A stretch of 64,000 bases of DNA from Homoserinibacter sp. YIM 151385 (GCF_027912415.1 NZ_CP115175.1:1302001-1366000); one strand, 5' to 3'. Positions 43,501-52,072 are shown, counted from the stretch's first letter. Numbers and translations are program-made. The notes: generated from the sequence alone by a model not told the origin.

Positions 43501-46073
43501 AAGTCGTCCGTGACGCGGTACACGGCGCTGTACTCGCCGGGCTCCTCGGGCGCCTGGAACCGCACCTGCTCGCCGTTGACGAACGCGACGCCGCCGCCGA
43601 GGTCGTCGTCGGCCTCGAGCTCGGGCGAGAGCGTCATCTGCACGCGGTCGGGGTGGAAGTCGTTGTCGAGCACGTCGACGCTCGCGATGTCGCCCGCGCG
43701 CACCTTGCGGCGGTCGTCGACCGCGACCGGCGGCTGCCGCTTCACGATGGGGGCGACCGGCACGACGGTCACGCCCGCGACGGCCGTCTCGGTGCCGTCG
43801 CTCACGGTGTAGGTGAACTGCGTCTGCTCGGTGAGCGCGTTGCTCGAGGAGACGCGGATGAGGGTGTTGTTGATGAGCTCGACCGAGACGGCGTCGTCGG
43901 TCATCGAGGTGTCGAGGCTCTGCACGCCGAGCACGAGGTTCGCGGGCGAGACGTCGTTGACGAGCGGACGGACCGTCGTCGTCTCGCCGGCGCGGAGGAA
44001 CGCGGAGTCCTTCACCGCGACCGGCCCGGACTGCACGCCGCCCTTCTCGCGGACCTCGACGCGCACGAGGCCCTTGCTCGAGTTCGCGCCCGCGGCGAGC
44101 GCGTACTCGAAGTAGAACGGCCCCGGCTTCACGGCCGTGACGGTGATCTTGTTGCCCTCGAGGTTCGGCTCGACGGTGAGGTCGCCCGGCACCTCGTCGA
44201 CGCCCGTGAGCTCGAGCGGCCGGCCGGAGGGGCTCTGGTCGTTCTTGAGCGGCTCGAAGGTGAGCGTGTCGCCCGCGAACATCTCCACGTAGTCGGGCGT
44301 GCCGATCGGGTTGAGCGAGCCCGAGGGCTGCACGTCGACCGTGAGCTCGCCGCGCGAGCGCTCCTGCCCGTCGGAGATGACGTAGGCGACCGTCTTCTCG
44401 CCCGGCTGGCTCGAGGAGTGCGTGAAGGTCACGAAGCCGTCGGGCGTGAAGCGGACGTCGTCGGCGGAGGCGGGCACGGCCGACTCGAGGAACATGTCGT
44501 CGCCGTCGGGGTCGAACCAGTCGACGAGCACGTTGTAGTCGACCTTCTGGCCGGCCTCCACCGTGATGGTCGCGTTGCGCACCGCCTTGGGGGCGGCGTT
44601 CTTGGTCTCGGGGACGATCTGGATGCGGATGTTCGCCTCGGCGACGCCCGTGCGCCCGTCCTCGACCGTGTACCGCACGTTCGCGACGCCCGACTCGGCG
44701 GTGCCGGGCGTGAACTGGAGCGCCCGCCCGCCGTCGATGTAGTCGAGGCGGCCGATCGTCTCCGGCATCTCGGAGAAGTTCGTGACGACGAGCACGTCGC
44801 CGTCGGGGTCGGTGTCGTTGTCGAGCACCGGGAGGATCGTGGTGCGGCCCGGGCGGACCCCGTACTCGTCGTCGCGCGCGATCGGGTCGCGGTTCACCTC
44901 GGTGCGCTCCGCGAGGGTGTCCTCGAAGGTCTGCTGCGTGGACTTCTCCTCGCCCTCCTCCTCGTCGGTCTCCTCGGGGGGCGTGATCTCATCCCAGTTG
45001 TCGACGAGGCGCAGGGTCTGGTTGATGATCCAGGCCTCGCCCGTGATGAGGTTGTTGAGCGCGATGACGTTCCGGTTCACGCGGAACTCGAGCGGCGTGC
45101 CCACGGTCGGCTGCTCGATCGTGATCGCCTGCGGCTCGGCGTCCTCGCAGGCGTAGAGGTAGCGCTGCGCGTCGGCCCAGGCGCCGTGGAGGCAGCCCTC
45201 GAGCGCGACCGGGCGGGAGACCAGCTCGGGGTCGGTCTGCGCGGGGATGTCGGCGGGGATCGCGGTCGCCTCGCCGCCGGCGAGCGGGACCTGGAGCAGC
45301 CCGTCCGACATGGCGACGAGCACCTGCTCCGAGGCGTCCCCCGGCTGCTGGAGGTGGATGGCGTCGCCCTCGAGGTCCTCGGTGCGGCCGTCGGCGAAGA
45401 TGAGGCGGTCCGCCTCCGTGTCGAGCACGACCGGCTCGTCGCCGACGAGGGTGAGCTCGTGCTCGGCGGGCAGCTCGAGCTCGCGGACGACCGGCTCCGC
45501 GGTGGGGCCGTCCCAGGTGAGGAGGGTGCCCTCGGCGGGCGAGGTCGCGGCGACCGTGCCGAGCCGGCCGGCGACCGTCAGGCCGCCCTCGCCGAGCTTC
45601 GCGATCGGGTCGACCGAGGTCGGGTCGAGGCTGAGCTCGTTCGAGACGTCGGTGATCCAGACCCCGACCTCGGAGCCGCCCGAGATGACGAGGGTGGTGC
45701 GCCCGAGCGAGACGCGCGCGTCGGCCGGCATGTCGGTGCGCTGGATGAGCGTCGCGCGCGCCGGGTCGATGCGCTCGAGGGTCGCGTTCTGGCGGTCCTG
45801 GAGGAATACGTCGCGGCCGTCCTGGTGCACGTCGAAGTCGGGCGAGGCGGTCTGCACGCCCGCCGTGAGCTCCTCGATCTGGCGGTTGAGCTTGCCGGCC
45901 GCGCCCTCCTCGCTGTTCGTCACCCAGACATCCCGCGAGGTGAGGTCGACGTCGGAGACGGGGAAGCCGTCGTGCAGGAGCGCGATCGTGACGGGGATGC
46001 CGGCGAGCAGCGCGAGCGCCGTCGCGGAGGCGACCTGCTTGCGGGCGCGCGGCCAGCGTGTCAGGAACGGCAC
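40521..46073 (-). CDS. Giant membrane-anchored protein with Ig/cadherin-like and FN3 repeats
   Basis: 1850 residues. N-terminal membrane helix (about 14-34) acting as signal anchor; a beta-rich region to about 350, possibly a propeller; an acidic Glu/Thr linker (about 360-390). Then about 1080 residues of tandem Ig- or cadherin-like modules carrying PVLDNDTDPDGD-type calcium-site motifs, and about three FN3 domains (1478-1760). A final domain has a Cys pair (CGSGGSGC). There is no LPXTG. It corresponds in position and type to the FN3 protein of the bifidobacterial PFNA cluster and is probably exposed at the cell surface. GGGGGAG precedes the GTG. Confidence 0.88.
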   Translation of the reverse strand: MPFLTRWPRARKQVASATALALLAGIPVTIALLHDGFPVSDVDLTSRDVWVTNSEEGAAGKLNRQIEELTAGVQTASPDFDVHQDGRDVFLQDRQNATLERIDPARATLIQRTDMPADARVSLGRTTLVISGGSEVGVWITDVSNELSLDPTSVDPIAKLGEGGLTVAGRLGTVAATSPAEGTLLTWDGPTAEPVVRELELPAEHELTLVGDEPVVLDTEADRLIFADGRTEDLEGDAIHLQQPGDASEQVLVAMSDGLLQVPLAGGEATAIPADIPAQTDPELVSRPVALEGCLHGAWADAQRYLYACEDAEPQAITIEQPTVGTPLEFRVNRNVIALNNLITGEAWIINQTLRLVDNWDEITPPEETDEEEGEEKSTQQTFEDTLAERTEVNRDPIARDDEYGVRPGRTTILPVLDNDTDPDGDVLVVTNFSEMPETIGRLDYIDGGRALQFTPGTAESGVANVRYTVEDGRTGVAEANIRIQIVPETKNAAPKAVRNATITVEAGQKVDYNVLVDWFDPDGDDMFLESAVPASADDVRFTPDGFVTFTHSSSQPGEKTVAYVISDGQERSRGELTVDVQPSGSLNPIGTPDYVEMFAGDTLTFEPLKNDQSPSGRPLELTGVDEVPGDLTVEPNLEGNKITVTAVKPGPFYFEYALAAGANSSKGLVRVEVREKGGVQSGPVAVKDSAFLRAGETTTVRPLVNDVSPANLVLGVQSLDTSMTDDAVSVELINNTLIRVSSSNALTEQTQFTYTVSDGTETAVAGVTVVPVAPIVKRQPPVAVDDRRKVRAGDIASVDVLDNDFHPDRVQMTLSPELEADDDLGGGVAFVNGEQVRFQAPEEPGEYSAVYRVTDDFGESATGKVTFAVVPRDDENVPPLAETLTARTFTDSQVRIDVPLEGVDPDGDSVVLNAITSSPSLGRIAEDGPTHFVYEANPDATGTDTFEYEIEDAGGLKARGEISVGIIPRPDQRANPRAQDDRIAIRPGKVSSVEVMENDSDPNAYELRLEEELLEIDTGLVAEVEGAKVIVTAPDEEGVFAVRYRVDNGHGGKDDAFLMVTVDKDAPLIPPTADDYYVTRDEVDGSTPIPVRIRNLVNNPNGRDADLLVDVTGPGAGGATLDQENGIISVVPGETRKAVTYTVTDPEDESLTASAFIVTPPQEEPEEILPPRLRDDLERQVVDMNGEIAWDLEDIVFVPSGKDARIISPNRVQGTAGTGVAVDENSLRFTPEKDFRGQAAITFTVTDGKDEKDPNGLSDELTMQITVGDPEFRDLPPEFTTAEIQIEAGEGSEELDLRDATSHKNPAVVSQVSYGGFRGATGEIKGGLNGTTISASADFGVQPGASATFEVTLRYRDFEVPGTINVQVVASTRPLAQPVEEEIKAQRSRPISHNVLASAYNPFRDQGQPLRLVAASVENAGESAAGLDWKPDGGVTVSPGPQFIGVVSVVYTVEDATKDPNRHVQGRLLVNVRDVPDAPPAPDIVSEEDRAIVISWQTPATNGEPILDYTIRWTGGGSMTVGPNTSQQRISGLTNGTNYRFTVTARNVLGNGTASPESANGNPYGVPAAPPSASIGAPARDGSGRMTVQWGAANGNGRPVDTYTLTWNNGQTQNVAGTQTSVTVQRQVGTAHSVRVQARTVGGTSGYSPTSNAVTPVPGTPSNPTASTNGVGNNNITMTWGGATANGAGGVQYQANWGAGWQNRNSGSQYQAPFGQPTNFQVRAVVNGVTGDPVTSNTVTPENRTPSARIAKGPSRSCGSGGSGCAEVRIVVTDWQPGSYAARSWVTGDSPSAASTLNVGADGSGRVQIALRHYGIRQSNETISVSLDGNTVASISGRPDWNNLPFNSW

Positions 46074-46164
46074 AAGCTCCCCCAGGGGCCCTTCGATCGG
46101 AGACGTCAGCTGCGACCGGGTAAGCGACCGGTGCCGGATAACGGTAACAGAATCTGTGCACCGC

Positions 46165-46875
46165 TCAAGATGGGGAGCGCTCCCCGGCGGCCTCGTCGAG
46201 CAGGGGCAGATCCTCCGGCCCCACGAGCCGCGTCGCGACCGCGTACTCGACGAGCCGCGCGCGCCGATTCGTCGCCAGCTTGCCGGGGCCGCCGCGCAGT
46301 CCGTCGACCCCGATCTTGTCGAGCTTGTCGCAGACGTTGTCGAGCTTGCGGTTGAAGGTCGTGAGCGGCCAGTTGATGCGGGCCGCGGCGTCCGCCGAGC
46401 TCGGGATCGGGTTGCGACCCGGCTCCGACTGGCGCAGCACCTGCTCGGCGAGCGCGACGACGAGCAGGCGCTGGCTCGCCGTCAGCGTCACGGGCATCAT
46501 CGTCGTCGTGATGCCCTCGTCGTCGTCGAGCCGGGGACCGGTCTCGTAGACCTCCGCGTCCGGGTGGATCGTGAAGTCGTAGGTCGTCGAGCCGGCGCTG
46601 AAGATGACCTCCATGCGCTCGAACACGATCGGCAGCTTCGCGCCCGGCGCGAGCCAGGCCTGCACCTGGCCGAGCCCCGCCGAGACGGTCGCGGAGAGCC
46701 GCGAGCCGACGTTCACCAGCCACCAGAGCCCGTTCTCGTGGACGATCCGGAGGAAGACGCGGTGCAGGTAGGGGTTGTCGTCGACGACGAGGTCCGAGCC
46801 CCGGCCGATGCCGAAGGGCTTCTCGGGGTCGACGTCGTACCACTCGCCGCAGTACTCGACACGCAGTGAGGTCAT
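46165..46875 (-). CDS. FHA-like domain protein with C-terminal winged-helix-like segment
   Basis: 236 residues. The N-terminal half is FHA-like (FGIGRGSDLVVDDNPYLHR) but lacks the usual SxxH and NG pair. The C-terminal half (residues about 125-205: LTASQRLLVVALAEQVL, INWPLTTFNRKLDNVCDKL) looks like a winged helix. It may be a kinase-responsive DNA-binding or adaptor protein. Its ATG overlaps the kinase stop. Confidence 0.75.
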   Translation of the reverse strand: MTSLRVEYCGEWYDVDPEKPFGIGRGSDLVVDDNPYLHRVFLRIVHENGLWWLVNVGSRLSATVSAGLGQVQAWLAPGAKLPIVFERMEVIFSAGSTTYDFTIHPDAEVYETGPRLDDDEGITTTMMPVTLTASQRLLVVALAEQVLRQSEPGRNPIPSSADAAARINWPLTTFNRKLDNVCDKLDKIGVDGLRGGPGKLATNRRARLVEYAVATRLVGPEDLPLLDEAAGERSPS

Positions 46876-48551
46876 TCGGGATCACAGCTCCTCATGGGGA
46901 CGGGCGAGGTGCGTCCGGCGCGCAGCACGACCACGTCGATGCAGACGCGGACCCCGGGACCGGGGCGCTCGACCTCGACCTGCGGCTCGGACAGGGTGCG
47001 CTTGGCATCCGGCTCCTCGGCCGGCGACCAGAGGAAGGCGTCGCCCTCCTGCGGCTCCGGGTTCTCCCAGGTGAAGACGACCCGGTCGTCGCCCCGCGGC
47101 TCCGAGCCGAGGAAGCGCGGGGAGGGCGGGGCCGTGTCGGGTGGGACGACCGCCGGATCCGTGGTCCCCGGCTGCTCCGGCTCGACGCCCCCCGCCTGAT
47201 CGCGGGTGCCGCCGCCGAGCACGAGGGAGAGCGCGATGCCGCCCGCGAGCAGCACGAAGGCGGCGGCGATCGAGAGGCCGATGACGAGGCCGCGCCGGCT
47301 GCCCGGCTCGCGCGCGGGCGCCGCCGCCGGCGCAGCGGGTGCGCCGGGGCGGACGCCGCCGAGCAGGGAGTCGCCCGGTCGCATGACCGTCTGCTCCCCC
47401 GCCTCCGCGAGATCCGGCCGGTGGATGACGGGCGACTCGGGCGAGACGCTCGGCATCTGGCGCAGGGAGGTCTCGGCGTCCGCGGGGGCGGGCGCGGCGG
47501 GCGCGCGCGCCGCGGGGGGCGAGCCGATCGGCGCGCTCGGCTGGGCGGCGATCGTCGGCACCTGGCGGAAGCTCGTCGCATCCGGGTCCTCGCCGTCCTC
47601 CTTCGCCTCGATCGCGTCGTGGACGATGAGGTTCGGCACGTCGATCGAGGTCGGCGCGTAGCCGAGCTCGAGCTCGACGCGCTGGAGGGCGCGGGCGAGC
47701 TCGATCGCCGACTGGTAGCGCTCCGAGCGCCGGCTCGCCATGCCCTTCGCGAGGACCGCGACGAGCGAGCGCGGCACGTCCTGCCGGTCGAGCGGCGAGA
47801 CGGCGCCGCGCTCGATGCGGCCGATGAGGTCGAGGACGCCGTTCGAGCGCCCGCGGATCTCGAAGGGGGTGCGGCCCGCGAGGAGGGTGAAGAGCGTCGC
47901 CGCGAGCGAGAAGACGTCGCTGCGGGCGTCCGGCTGCGGCCGCTCGTCGAACATCTCGGGCGGCGACCACGGGACGCTCATCCCGACCGACTGGCTGCCC
48001 GTCCCGGAGCCCGTGTCGGCGATCGCCCCGGCGGTCGTCGTGTGGACCGGGAGCTCGTCGTCGATCGTCGAGGCGATGCCGAAGTCGGTGAGCGCGGGCC
48101 AGCCGAAGTCGTTCGAGAGCACGTTCGCCGGCTTGATGTCGCGGTGGAGGATGCCGGCCGCGTGGGCGGTCGCGATCGCGCCCGCGAGGCGGATGCCGGT
48201 GCGCAGCACATCCGGGACGGCGAGCGGCTCGCGCTTGTAGCGCTCCGCGAGGCTCGGGCCCGAGGCGTACTCCATCATGAGGAAGGGGCGGCCGTCGGTC
48301 GAGACGTCGGCGTGGAAGATCGTGACGATGTAGGGATGCGCGCTGAGCTGCGCCATCACGTTCGCCTCGTCGACGAAGGCGCGGCGCGCGGAGTCGTCGA
48401 GGCCGTCGGCGAGGAGCACCTTCACCGCGACGAGGCGCTTCGGCAGCTGCTGCTCGTAGAGGAAGACGTCGGCGAAGCCGCCGGAGCCGAGGAGGCGCTG
48501 GAAGGTGAGCCCGGGCAGCTCGGGTGGCGTCGACGCCACCCGGCGGCTCAC
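46872..48551 (-). CDS. Transmembrane Ser/Thr protein kinase (PknB-like)
   Basis: 559 residues. Kinase domain 14-280 with glycine loop GSGGFADVF (22-30), ATP-anchoring Lys44, catalytic HRDIKPANVL (His136-Arg137-Asp138) and DFG (156-158). A Pro/Ala-rich juxtamembrane linker contains TSLRQMP- and TVMRPGD-like possible phosphosites. One helix (LVIGLSIAAAFVLLAGG, about 420-445) leads to an extracellular FN3-like domain of about 100 residues, not PASTA. Translationally coupled to both FHA genes. Confidence 0.93.
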   Translation of the reverse strand: MSRRVASTPPELPGLTFQRLLGSGGFADVFLYEQQLPKRLVAVKVLLADGLDDSARRAFVDEANVMAQLSAHPYIVTIFHADVSTDGRPFLMMEYASGPSLAERYKREPLAVPDVLRTGIRLAGAIATAHAAGILHRDIKPANVLSNDFGWPALTDFGIASTIDDELPVHTTTAGAIADTGSGTGSQSVGMSVPWSPPEMFDERPQPDARSDVFSLAATLFTLLAGRTPFEIRGRSNGVLDLIGRIERGAVSPLDRQDVPRSLVAVLAKGMASRRSERYQSAIELARALQRVELELGYAPTSIDVPNLIVHDAIEAKEDGEDPDATSFRQVPTIAAQPSAPIGSPPAARAPAAPAPADAETSLRQMPSVSPESPVIHRPDLAEAGEQTVMRPGDSLLGGVRPGAPAAPAAAPAREPGSRRGLVIGLSIAAAFVLLAGGIALSLVLGGGTRDQAGGVEPEQPGTTDPAVVPPDTAPPSPRFLGSEPRGDDRVVFTWENPEPQEGDAFLWSPAEEPDAKRTLSEPQVEVERPGPGVRVCIDVVVLRAGRTSPVPMRSCDPE

Positions 48552-50008
48552 GCGCGCTCCCGCACGGTGATGACGACGCCGCCGCCGAGGTCGATGAGCG
48601 TGCCGCCGAGCACCGCCGCGGGCTCCCCGCCGCGGAGCTGCTGCGGCGACTTGCCGGGGAGCGTCACGACCGTGCCGTTGCGGGAGTTGAGGTCGGTCAC
48701 GACGACCGTGTCGCCCTCGAGCGCGACGCGGACGTGCGTGCGCGAGACGTCCTGGTCGTCGCTGATCGCGACGAGGCGGGGCAGGCGGCCGCCGGACTCC
48801 TTCGAGACGGCGGGCGCGCGGCCGATCACGACCGGCTGGTCGAGCGCCTCGACGCGGCCGTCGGCGAAGACGAGCTCGTAGCGGTGCGGCTGGACGAGCA
48901 CGGGTGCGGAAGCCGGCGCGCCGGGGGCGGCGGCCGGCGGCATCCCGGTGCCGACCATGCCGGGCGCGGGGGCGGTCGCCGGTGCCGGATCGGCGCCGGG
49001 ACCGGCCGCGGCGGCGGCGGCGCGGCGGCGGATCTCGGCCACGTCGGCGCTCATGATCGTGAAGCCGTCGTGGTCGGCCGCGCCCGCATCCGGCTCGCCC
49101 TCGCCCACCGCGACATGGCGGACCACGGTGCTCTCGAGCTCGTCGAGGTCATCGGCCAGCGGCTCGGCGGGCTCGGTCGACCGGCCCGGCTCGCGGACGA
49201 TCGTGCGGTCCTCGATCTCGTCGGCGGGCTCGGGCTGCCCGGAGGCCTCCGTCTCGGGGGCCGCCGTCTCGGGCGCCGCCTCCGTCTCGGACTCGGACTC
49301 GGGCTCGGACTCGGCCGGCTCGACCATGGTGTGCTCGGGGAAGGACTCCTCCGCGGACTCGGGCTCCGGCTCCGCCGCGGGCTCCGCCTCTGCGGCCGGC
49401 TCCGGCTCCGCCTCCGGCTCGGGCTCGGGCTCAGGCGCCGGGTCGTCCACGACCGCCGGCGCCGGCTCCGCCTCCGGCGCGACCTCGACCGGGTCCGGCG
49501 TCGGCCCCGGGGCAGGCTCCGGCGCGGCGGCCGCCGCGGTCTCGGCCGCCGGCTCCGCCGCAGCCGGGTCGACACCCGCGATGACCGCGCCCGCGGCCCA
49601 GGCGGCACCCGATCCGAGCGGCAGCATCGTCTTCGCCTTGAGCTCCTGCGGCGACTGCACGGCGAGCGCCCGCACGCCGTCGACGCGGTCCTCGCGCCAG
49701 GTGGAGCGGCCGGTGCCCTCGAGCAGCACCGCGCCCGACTCCGTCTCGAGCTCGACCGTCATCCCGCCGCGGACGATGCAGCGCACATCCGTCTCCGACT
49801 CGGGCACCACGATCGCGAACTCGGGGGTCGCGGCGAGCCCCTTCGAGGTGAGGAGCCCGAGCAGGGCGCCCACGGCATCCCCCTCGCGGAGCGCCGCCGA
49901 GAGCCCCGCGGGGTCGGCGGCGGTCTGGCCGGTCGCGACGAGGACGAGGCGGCCGCCCTCGGTCACGAGGAGGTGGCCGCCCGGGCGGCCGGGCAGGTAT
50001 CGGATCAT
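48548..50008 (-). CDS. FHA domain protein with long acidic Pro/Glu linker
   Basis: 486 residues. An N-terminal domain (about 1-150) of unknown type, a central low-complexity region rich in Pro-Glu repeats (about 160-290), TIVREPG- and STVVRH-like threonine sites, and a C-terminal FHA domain with VIGRAP, SRTH and SRNGT. GAGGAAG lies before the ATG at 50008. It is probably a kinase substrate and phosphothreonine reader. Confidence 0.88.
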   Translation of the reverse strand: MIRYLPGRPGGHLLVTEGGRLVLVATGQTAADPAGLSAALREGDAVGALLGLLTSKGLAATPEFAIVVPESETDVRCIVRGGMTVELETESGAVLLEGTGRSTWREDRVDGVRALAVQSPQELKAKTMLPLGSGAAWAAGAVIAGVDPAAAEPAAETAAAAAPEPAPGPTPDPVEVAPEAEPAPAVVDDPAPEPEPEPEAEPEPAAEAEPAAEPEPESAEESFPEHTMVEPAESEPESESETEAAPETAAPETEASGQPEPADEIEDRTIVREPGRSTEPAEPLADDLDELESTVVRHVAVGEGEPDAGAADHDGFTIMSADVAEIRRRAAAAAAGPGADPAPATAPAPGMVGTGMPPAAAPGAPASAPVLVQPHRYELVFADGRVEALDQPVVIGRAPAVSKESGGRLPRLVAISDDQDVSRTHVRVALEGDTVVVTDLNSRNGTVVTLPGKSPQQLRGGEPAAVLGGTLIDLGGGVVITVRERA

Positions 50009-50022
50009 GCTGCGCTGCTTCC

Positions 50023-50865
50023 TCACACCCTCGGCCGCGTGTCCTCGAAGCGCTCCGCCGTGCGCGAGAAGCGGTCGACGGTGTCGCTCGCCGCCGCCTC
50101 CCGGTTCACGGACTCGAGCAGGACCACGGTCACGTTGTCGCTTCCCCCGGCGGCCTCCGCGGCGCCGACGAGCGCCTGCGCGACCGTCGGGTCGTCGGCC
50201 GAGCCGCCGTGGCCCGCCAGGATGTCGGCGATCTGCTCGTCCTCGAGCTCCTTCGTCAGGCCGTCGCTGCAGAGCAGGAAGGCGCGGCTCTCGGTCGCCG
50301 GGAGCATCCACACGTCCGCATCCACGGTCGACGTGCCGCCGATCGCTCGCGTCACCACGTTGCGGTCGGGATGCCGGCGCGCCTCCTCCTCCGTGATGTG
50401 GCCGGCCTCGACCAGCTCCTGCACCACCGAGTGGTCGACGCTGAGCTGCTCGAGACGACGGCCGTCCCAGGCGTAGATGCGCGAGTCGCCGATGTTGAAG
50501 GCCATCCAGTAGGCGTGGCCGCCGAGGGCCGTCACGAGGGCGACGCCCACGAGCGTGGAGCCGGAGACCACGTTCGGGCCGTCCGCCGCGGCCAGTGCGC
50601 GCACGCGGTCGTTGGCGTCGCGGATCGCGTCGATCACGTCCTCCGGACCGATCGGATCCTCGCGCGCCGCGAGCTCCTCGAGCGTCAGCGCGATCTCGCG
50701 GCTCGCGCGGTCGCCTCGCGAATGCCCGCCCATGCCGTCGGCGATCGCGAAGACCGGATGCGCGTCGACGAAGGCGTCCTCGTTGACGGCGCGCACCATC
50801 CCGACGCTCGATGCGGAGGAGCTGGCGACGCGCAGCGTCGCACCCTGGATGTCGACCTCGATCAT
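50023..50865 (-). CDS. PP2C-family Ser/Thr phosphatase
   Basis: 280 residues. Metal-dependent phosphatase with FAIADGMGG, GSTLVGVAL, NIGDSRIYAW, LLCSDGLT and GGSDNVTVVLLE, all PP2C metal and catalytic motifs. No membrane segment. First gene of the nine-gene operon and the expected antagonist of the kinase at 46872-48551. Confidence 0.94.
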   Translation of the reverse strand: MIEVDIQGATLRVASSSASSVGMVRAVNEDAFVDAHPVFAIADGMGGHSRGDRASREIALTLEELAAREDPIGPEDVIDAIRDANDRVRALAAADGPNVVSGSTLVGVALVTALGGHAYWMAFNIGDSRIYAWDGRRLEQLSVDHSVVQELVEAGHITEEEARRHPDRNVVTRAIGGTSTVDADVWMLPATESRAFLLCSDGLTKELEDEQIADILAGHGGSADDPTVAQALVGAAEAAGGSDNVTVVLLESVNREAAASDTVDRFSRTAERFEDTRPRV

Positions 50866-50912
50866 GGTCGCGCGCCCACCCCCGATCTCATCCGCCGGAG
50901 CACGTGGGCATC

Positions 50913-50918
50913 ACGCTA
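50913..50918 (-). promoter_or_regulatory. Possible -10 element of the PP2C-kinase-surface operon
   Basis: TAGCGT on the minus strand, 47 bases before the PP2C ATG, directly beyond the terC coding end. It would give a 5' leader of about 40 bases. Confidence 0.3.
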
Positions 50919-51920
50919 TCAAGGGTTCGAGCGCGACTCGGCTCTCTCGTCGATCCGGAGCTTCACGAGGCTCGCGATCACGGCGACCGCCATCGCCCCG
51001 ATGATGACCCCGAGGGAGACGAAGGTGTCGATCTCGGGCGCCCACTCGACGTGCCGACCGCCGTTGATGAACGGCAGCTCGTTCTCGTGGAGCGCGTGGA
51101 AGAACAGCTTCACGCCGATGAAGGCGAGGATGAAGGCGATGCCGTACTTGAGGTAGGCGAGCTTCTCGACGAGATCGCCGAGCAGGAAGTACAGCTGCCG
51201 CAGGCCCATGAGCGCGAACACGTTCGCCGTGAACACGATGAACGGGCTCTGCGTGATGCCGAAGATCGCCGGGATCGAGTCGATCGCGAAGACGAGGTCG
51301 GTCGTGCCGAGGGCGATGAAGACGACGAGGACCGGCGTGAAGACCTTCCTGCCGTCGACGACGGTCCGCATCTTCCCGCCGTCGTACTCGTCGGTGATCG
51401 CGATCCGCTTGCGGAGGAAGCGGATCAGGAAGTTCTCGCGCTGCTCGTCGTCCTCGCGGCCCGAGAAGGCCTGCTGCGCCGCCGTGAACAGGAGGAACAG
51501 GCCGAAGATGTAGAAGATCCAGCTCAGGTTCTCGATGAGCTGCGCGCCGATCACGATGAAGATCCCGCGGAAGATCAGCGCCAGGATGATGCCCACCATG
51601 AGGATCTCCTGCTGGTACTTCCTCGGCACCGCGAAGTTGGCCATGATCAGCAGGAACACGAAGAGGTTGTCGATCGAGAGGCTGTACTCGGTCAGCCAGC
51701 CGGCGATGAACTGCCCCGCGTGCTCCGCATCCCCCAGCCACAGCATGAGGCCGGCGAAGACGAGCGCCAGCGTCACGTAGAAGCCGATCCACAGCGCCGA
51801 CTCGCGCGTCGAGGGCACGTGCGGGCGGCGGTAGGCGAGGAACACGTCGGTCGCGAGGATCAGGAGCAGCACGATGTACGTGCCGATCTCGAACCAGAGG
51901 GGCAGGGCGAGCTCAGTCAC
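50919..51920 (-). CDS. TerC/Alx-family membrane protein, probable manganese exporter
   Basis: 333 residues with about nine helices and the family motifs LSIDNLFVF and TTDLVFAIDSIPA, whose Asp residues are proposed metal ligands. Relatives such as Alx and YceF export Mn2+. The 5' region (51957-52065) resembles a yybP-ykoY manganese riboswitch, which supports that role. AGAAGGATC precedes the GTG start. Confidence 0.9.
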   Translation of the reverse strand: MTELALPLWFEIGTYIVLLLILATDVFLAYRRPHVPSTRESALWIGFYVTLALVFAGLMLWLGDAEHAGQFIAGWLTEYSLSIDNLFVFLLIMANFAVPRKYQQEILMVGIILALIFRGIFIVIGAQLIENLSWIFYIFGLFLLFTAAQQAFSGREDDEQRENFLIRFLRKRIAITDEYDGGKMRTVVDGRKVFTPVLVVFIALGTTDLVFAIDSIPAIFGITQSPFIVFTANVFALMGLRQLYFLLGDLVEKLAYLKYGIAFILAFIGVKLFFHALHENELPFINGGRHVEWAPEIDTFVSLGVIIGAMAVAVIASLVKLRIDERAESRSNP

Positions 51921-51956
51921 GGGAGATCCTTCTGAGAGGTGAGGCAGGCTGAAGAC

Positions 51957-52065
51957 TCGACAGTCTCTCCCCCGCGACGGCTCTCGCCGATCGCGACCGC
52001 ATCCCGGGACCGCATCATCGGGGTCCGTCCTGACGGGATGCGAGGCACGGGATACTCCCTCTCGC
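51957..52065 (-). ncRNA. Probable yybP-ykoY (Mn2+) riboswitch upstream of terC
   Basis: In the 5' leader of terC, minus strand: GGGAGTATCCC at about 52059, CGTCAGGACG (52035-52026) and GGGGGAGAGACT (51973-51962). They occur in the order of the conserved L1 GGGGAGUA, P2 CGUCAG-type and L3 GAGAC-type segments of the yybP-ykoY family. A small AGACT/AGTCT hairpin and a CCTCTC that can pair with GAGAGG follow before the ribosome binding site. I could not run a covariance model. Confidence 0.55.
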
Positions 52066-52072
52066 TTCCGCC

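Noticed and set aside
40632-46355. Very long open frame on the plus strand opposite the giant Ig/FN3 gene
   Set aside because: Its translation is low-complexity Arg/Ala/Gly-rich without domains; the minus-strand frame has clear domains, a ribosome binding site and a signal anchor. Long antisense frames are expected at this GC content.
35041-50865. Type VII (ESX) secretion locus
   Set aside because: No EccC/FtsK-type ATPase, EccB/D/E, mycosin or WXG100 gene is present; FHA and kinase genes alone do not indicate ESX.
50919-51920. Tellurite resistance gene
   Set aside because: No other ter genes are present; the protein matches the Alx-like branch and the leader looks like a manganese riboswitch.
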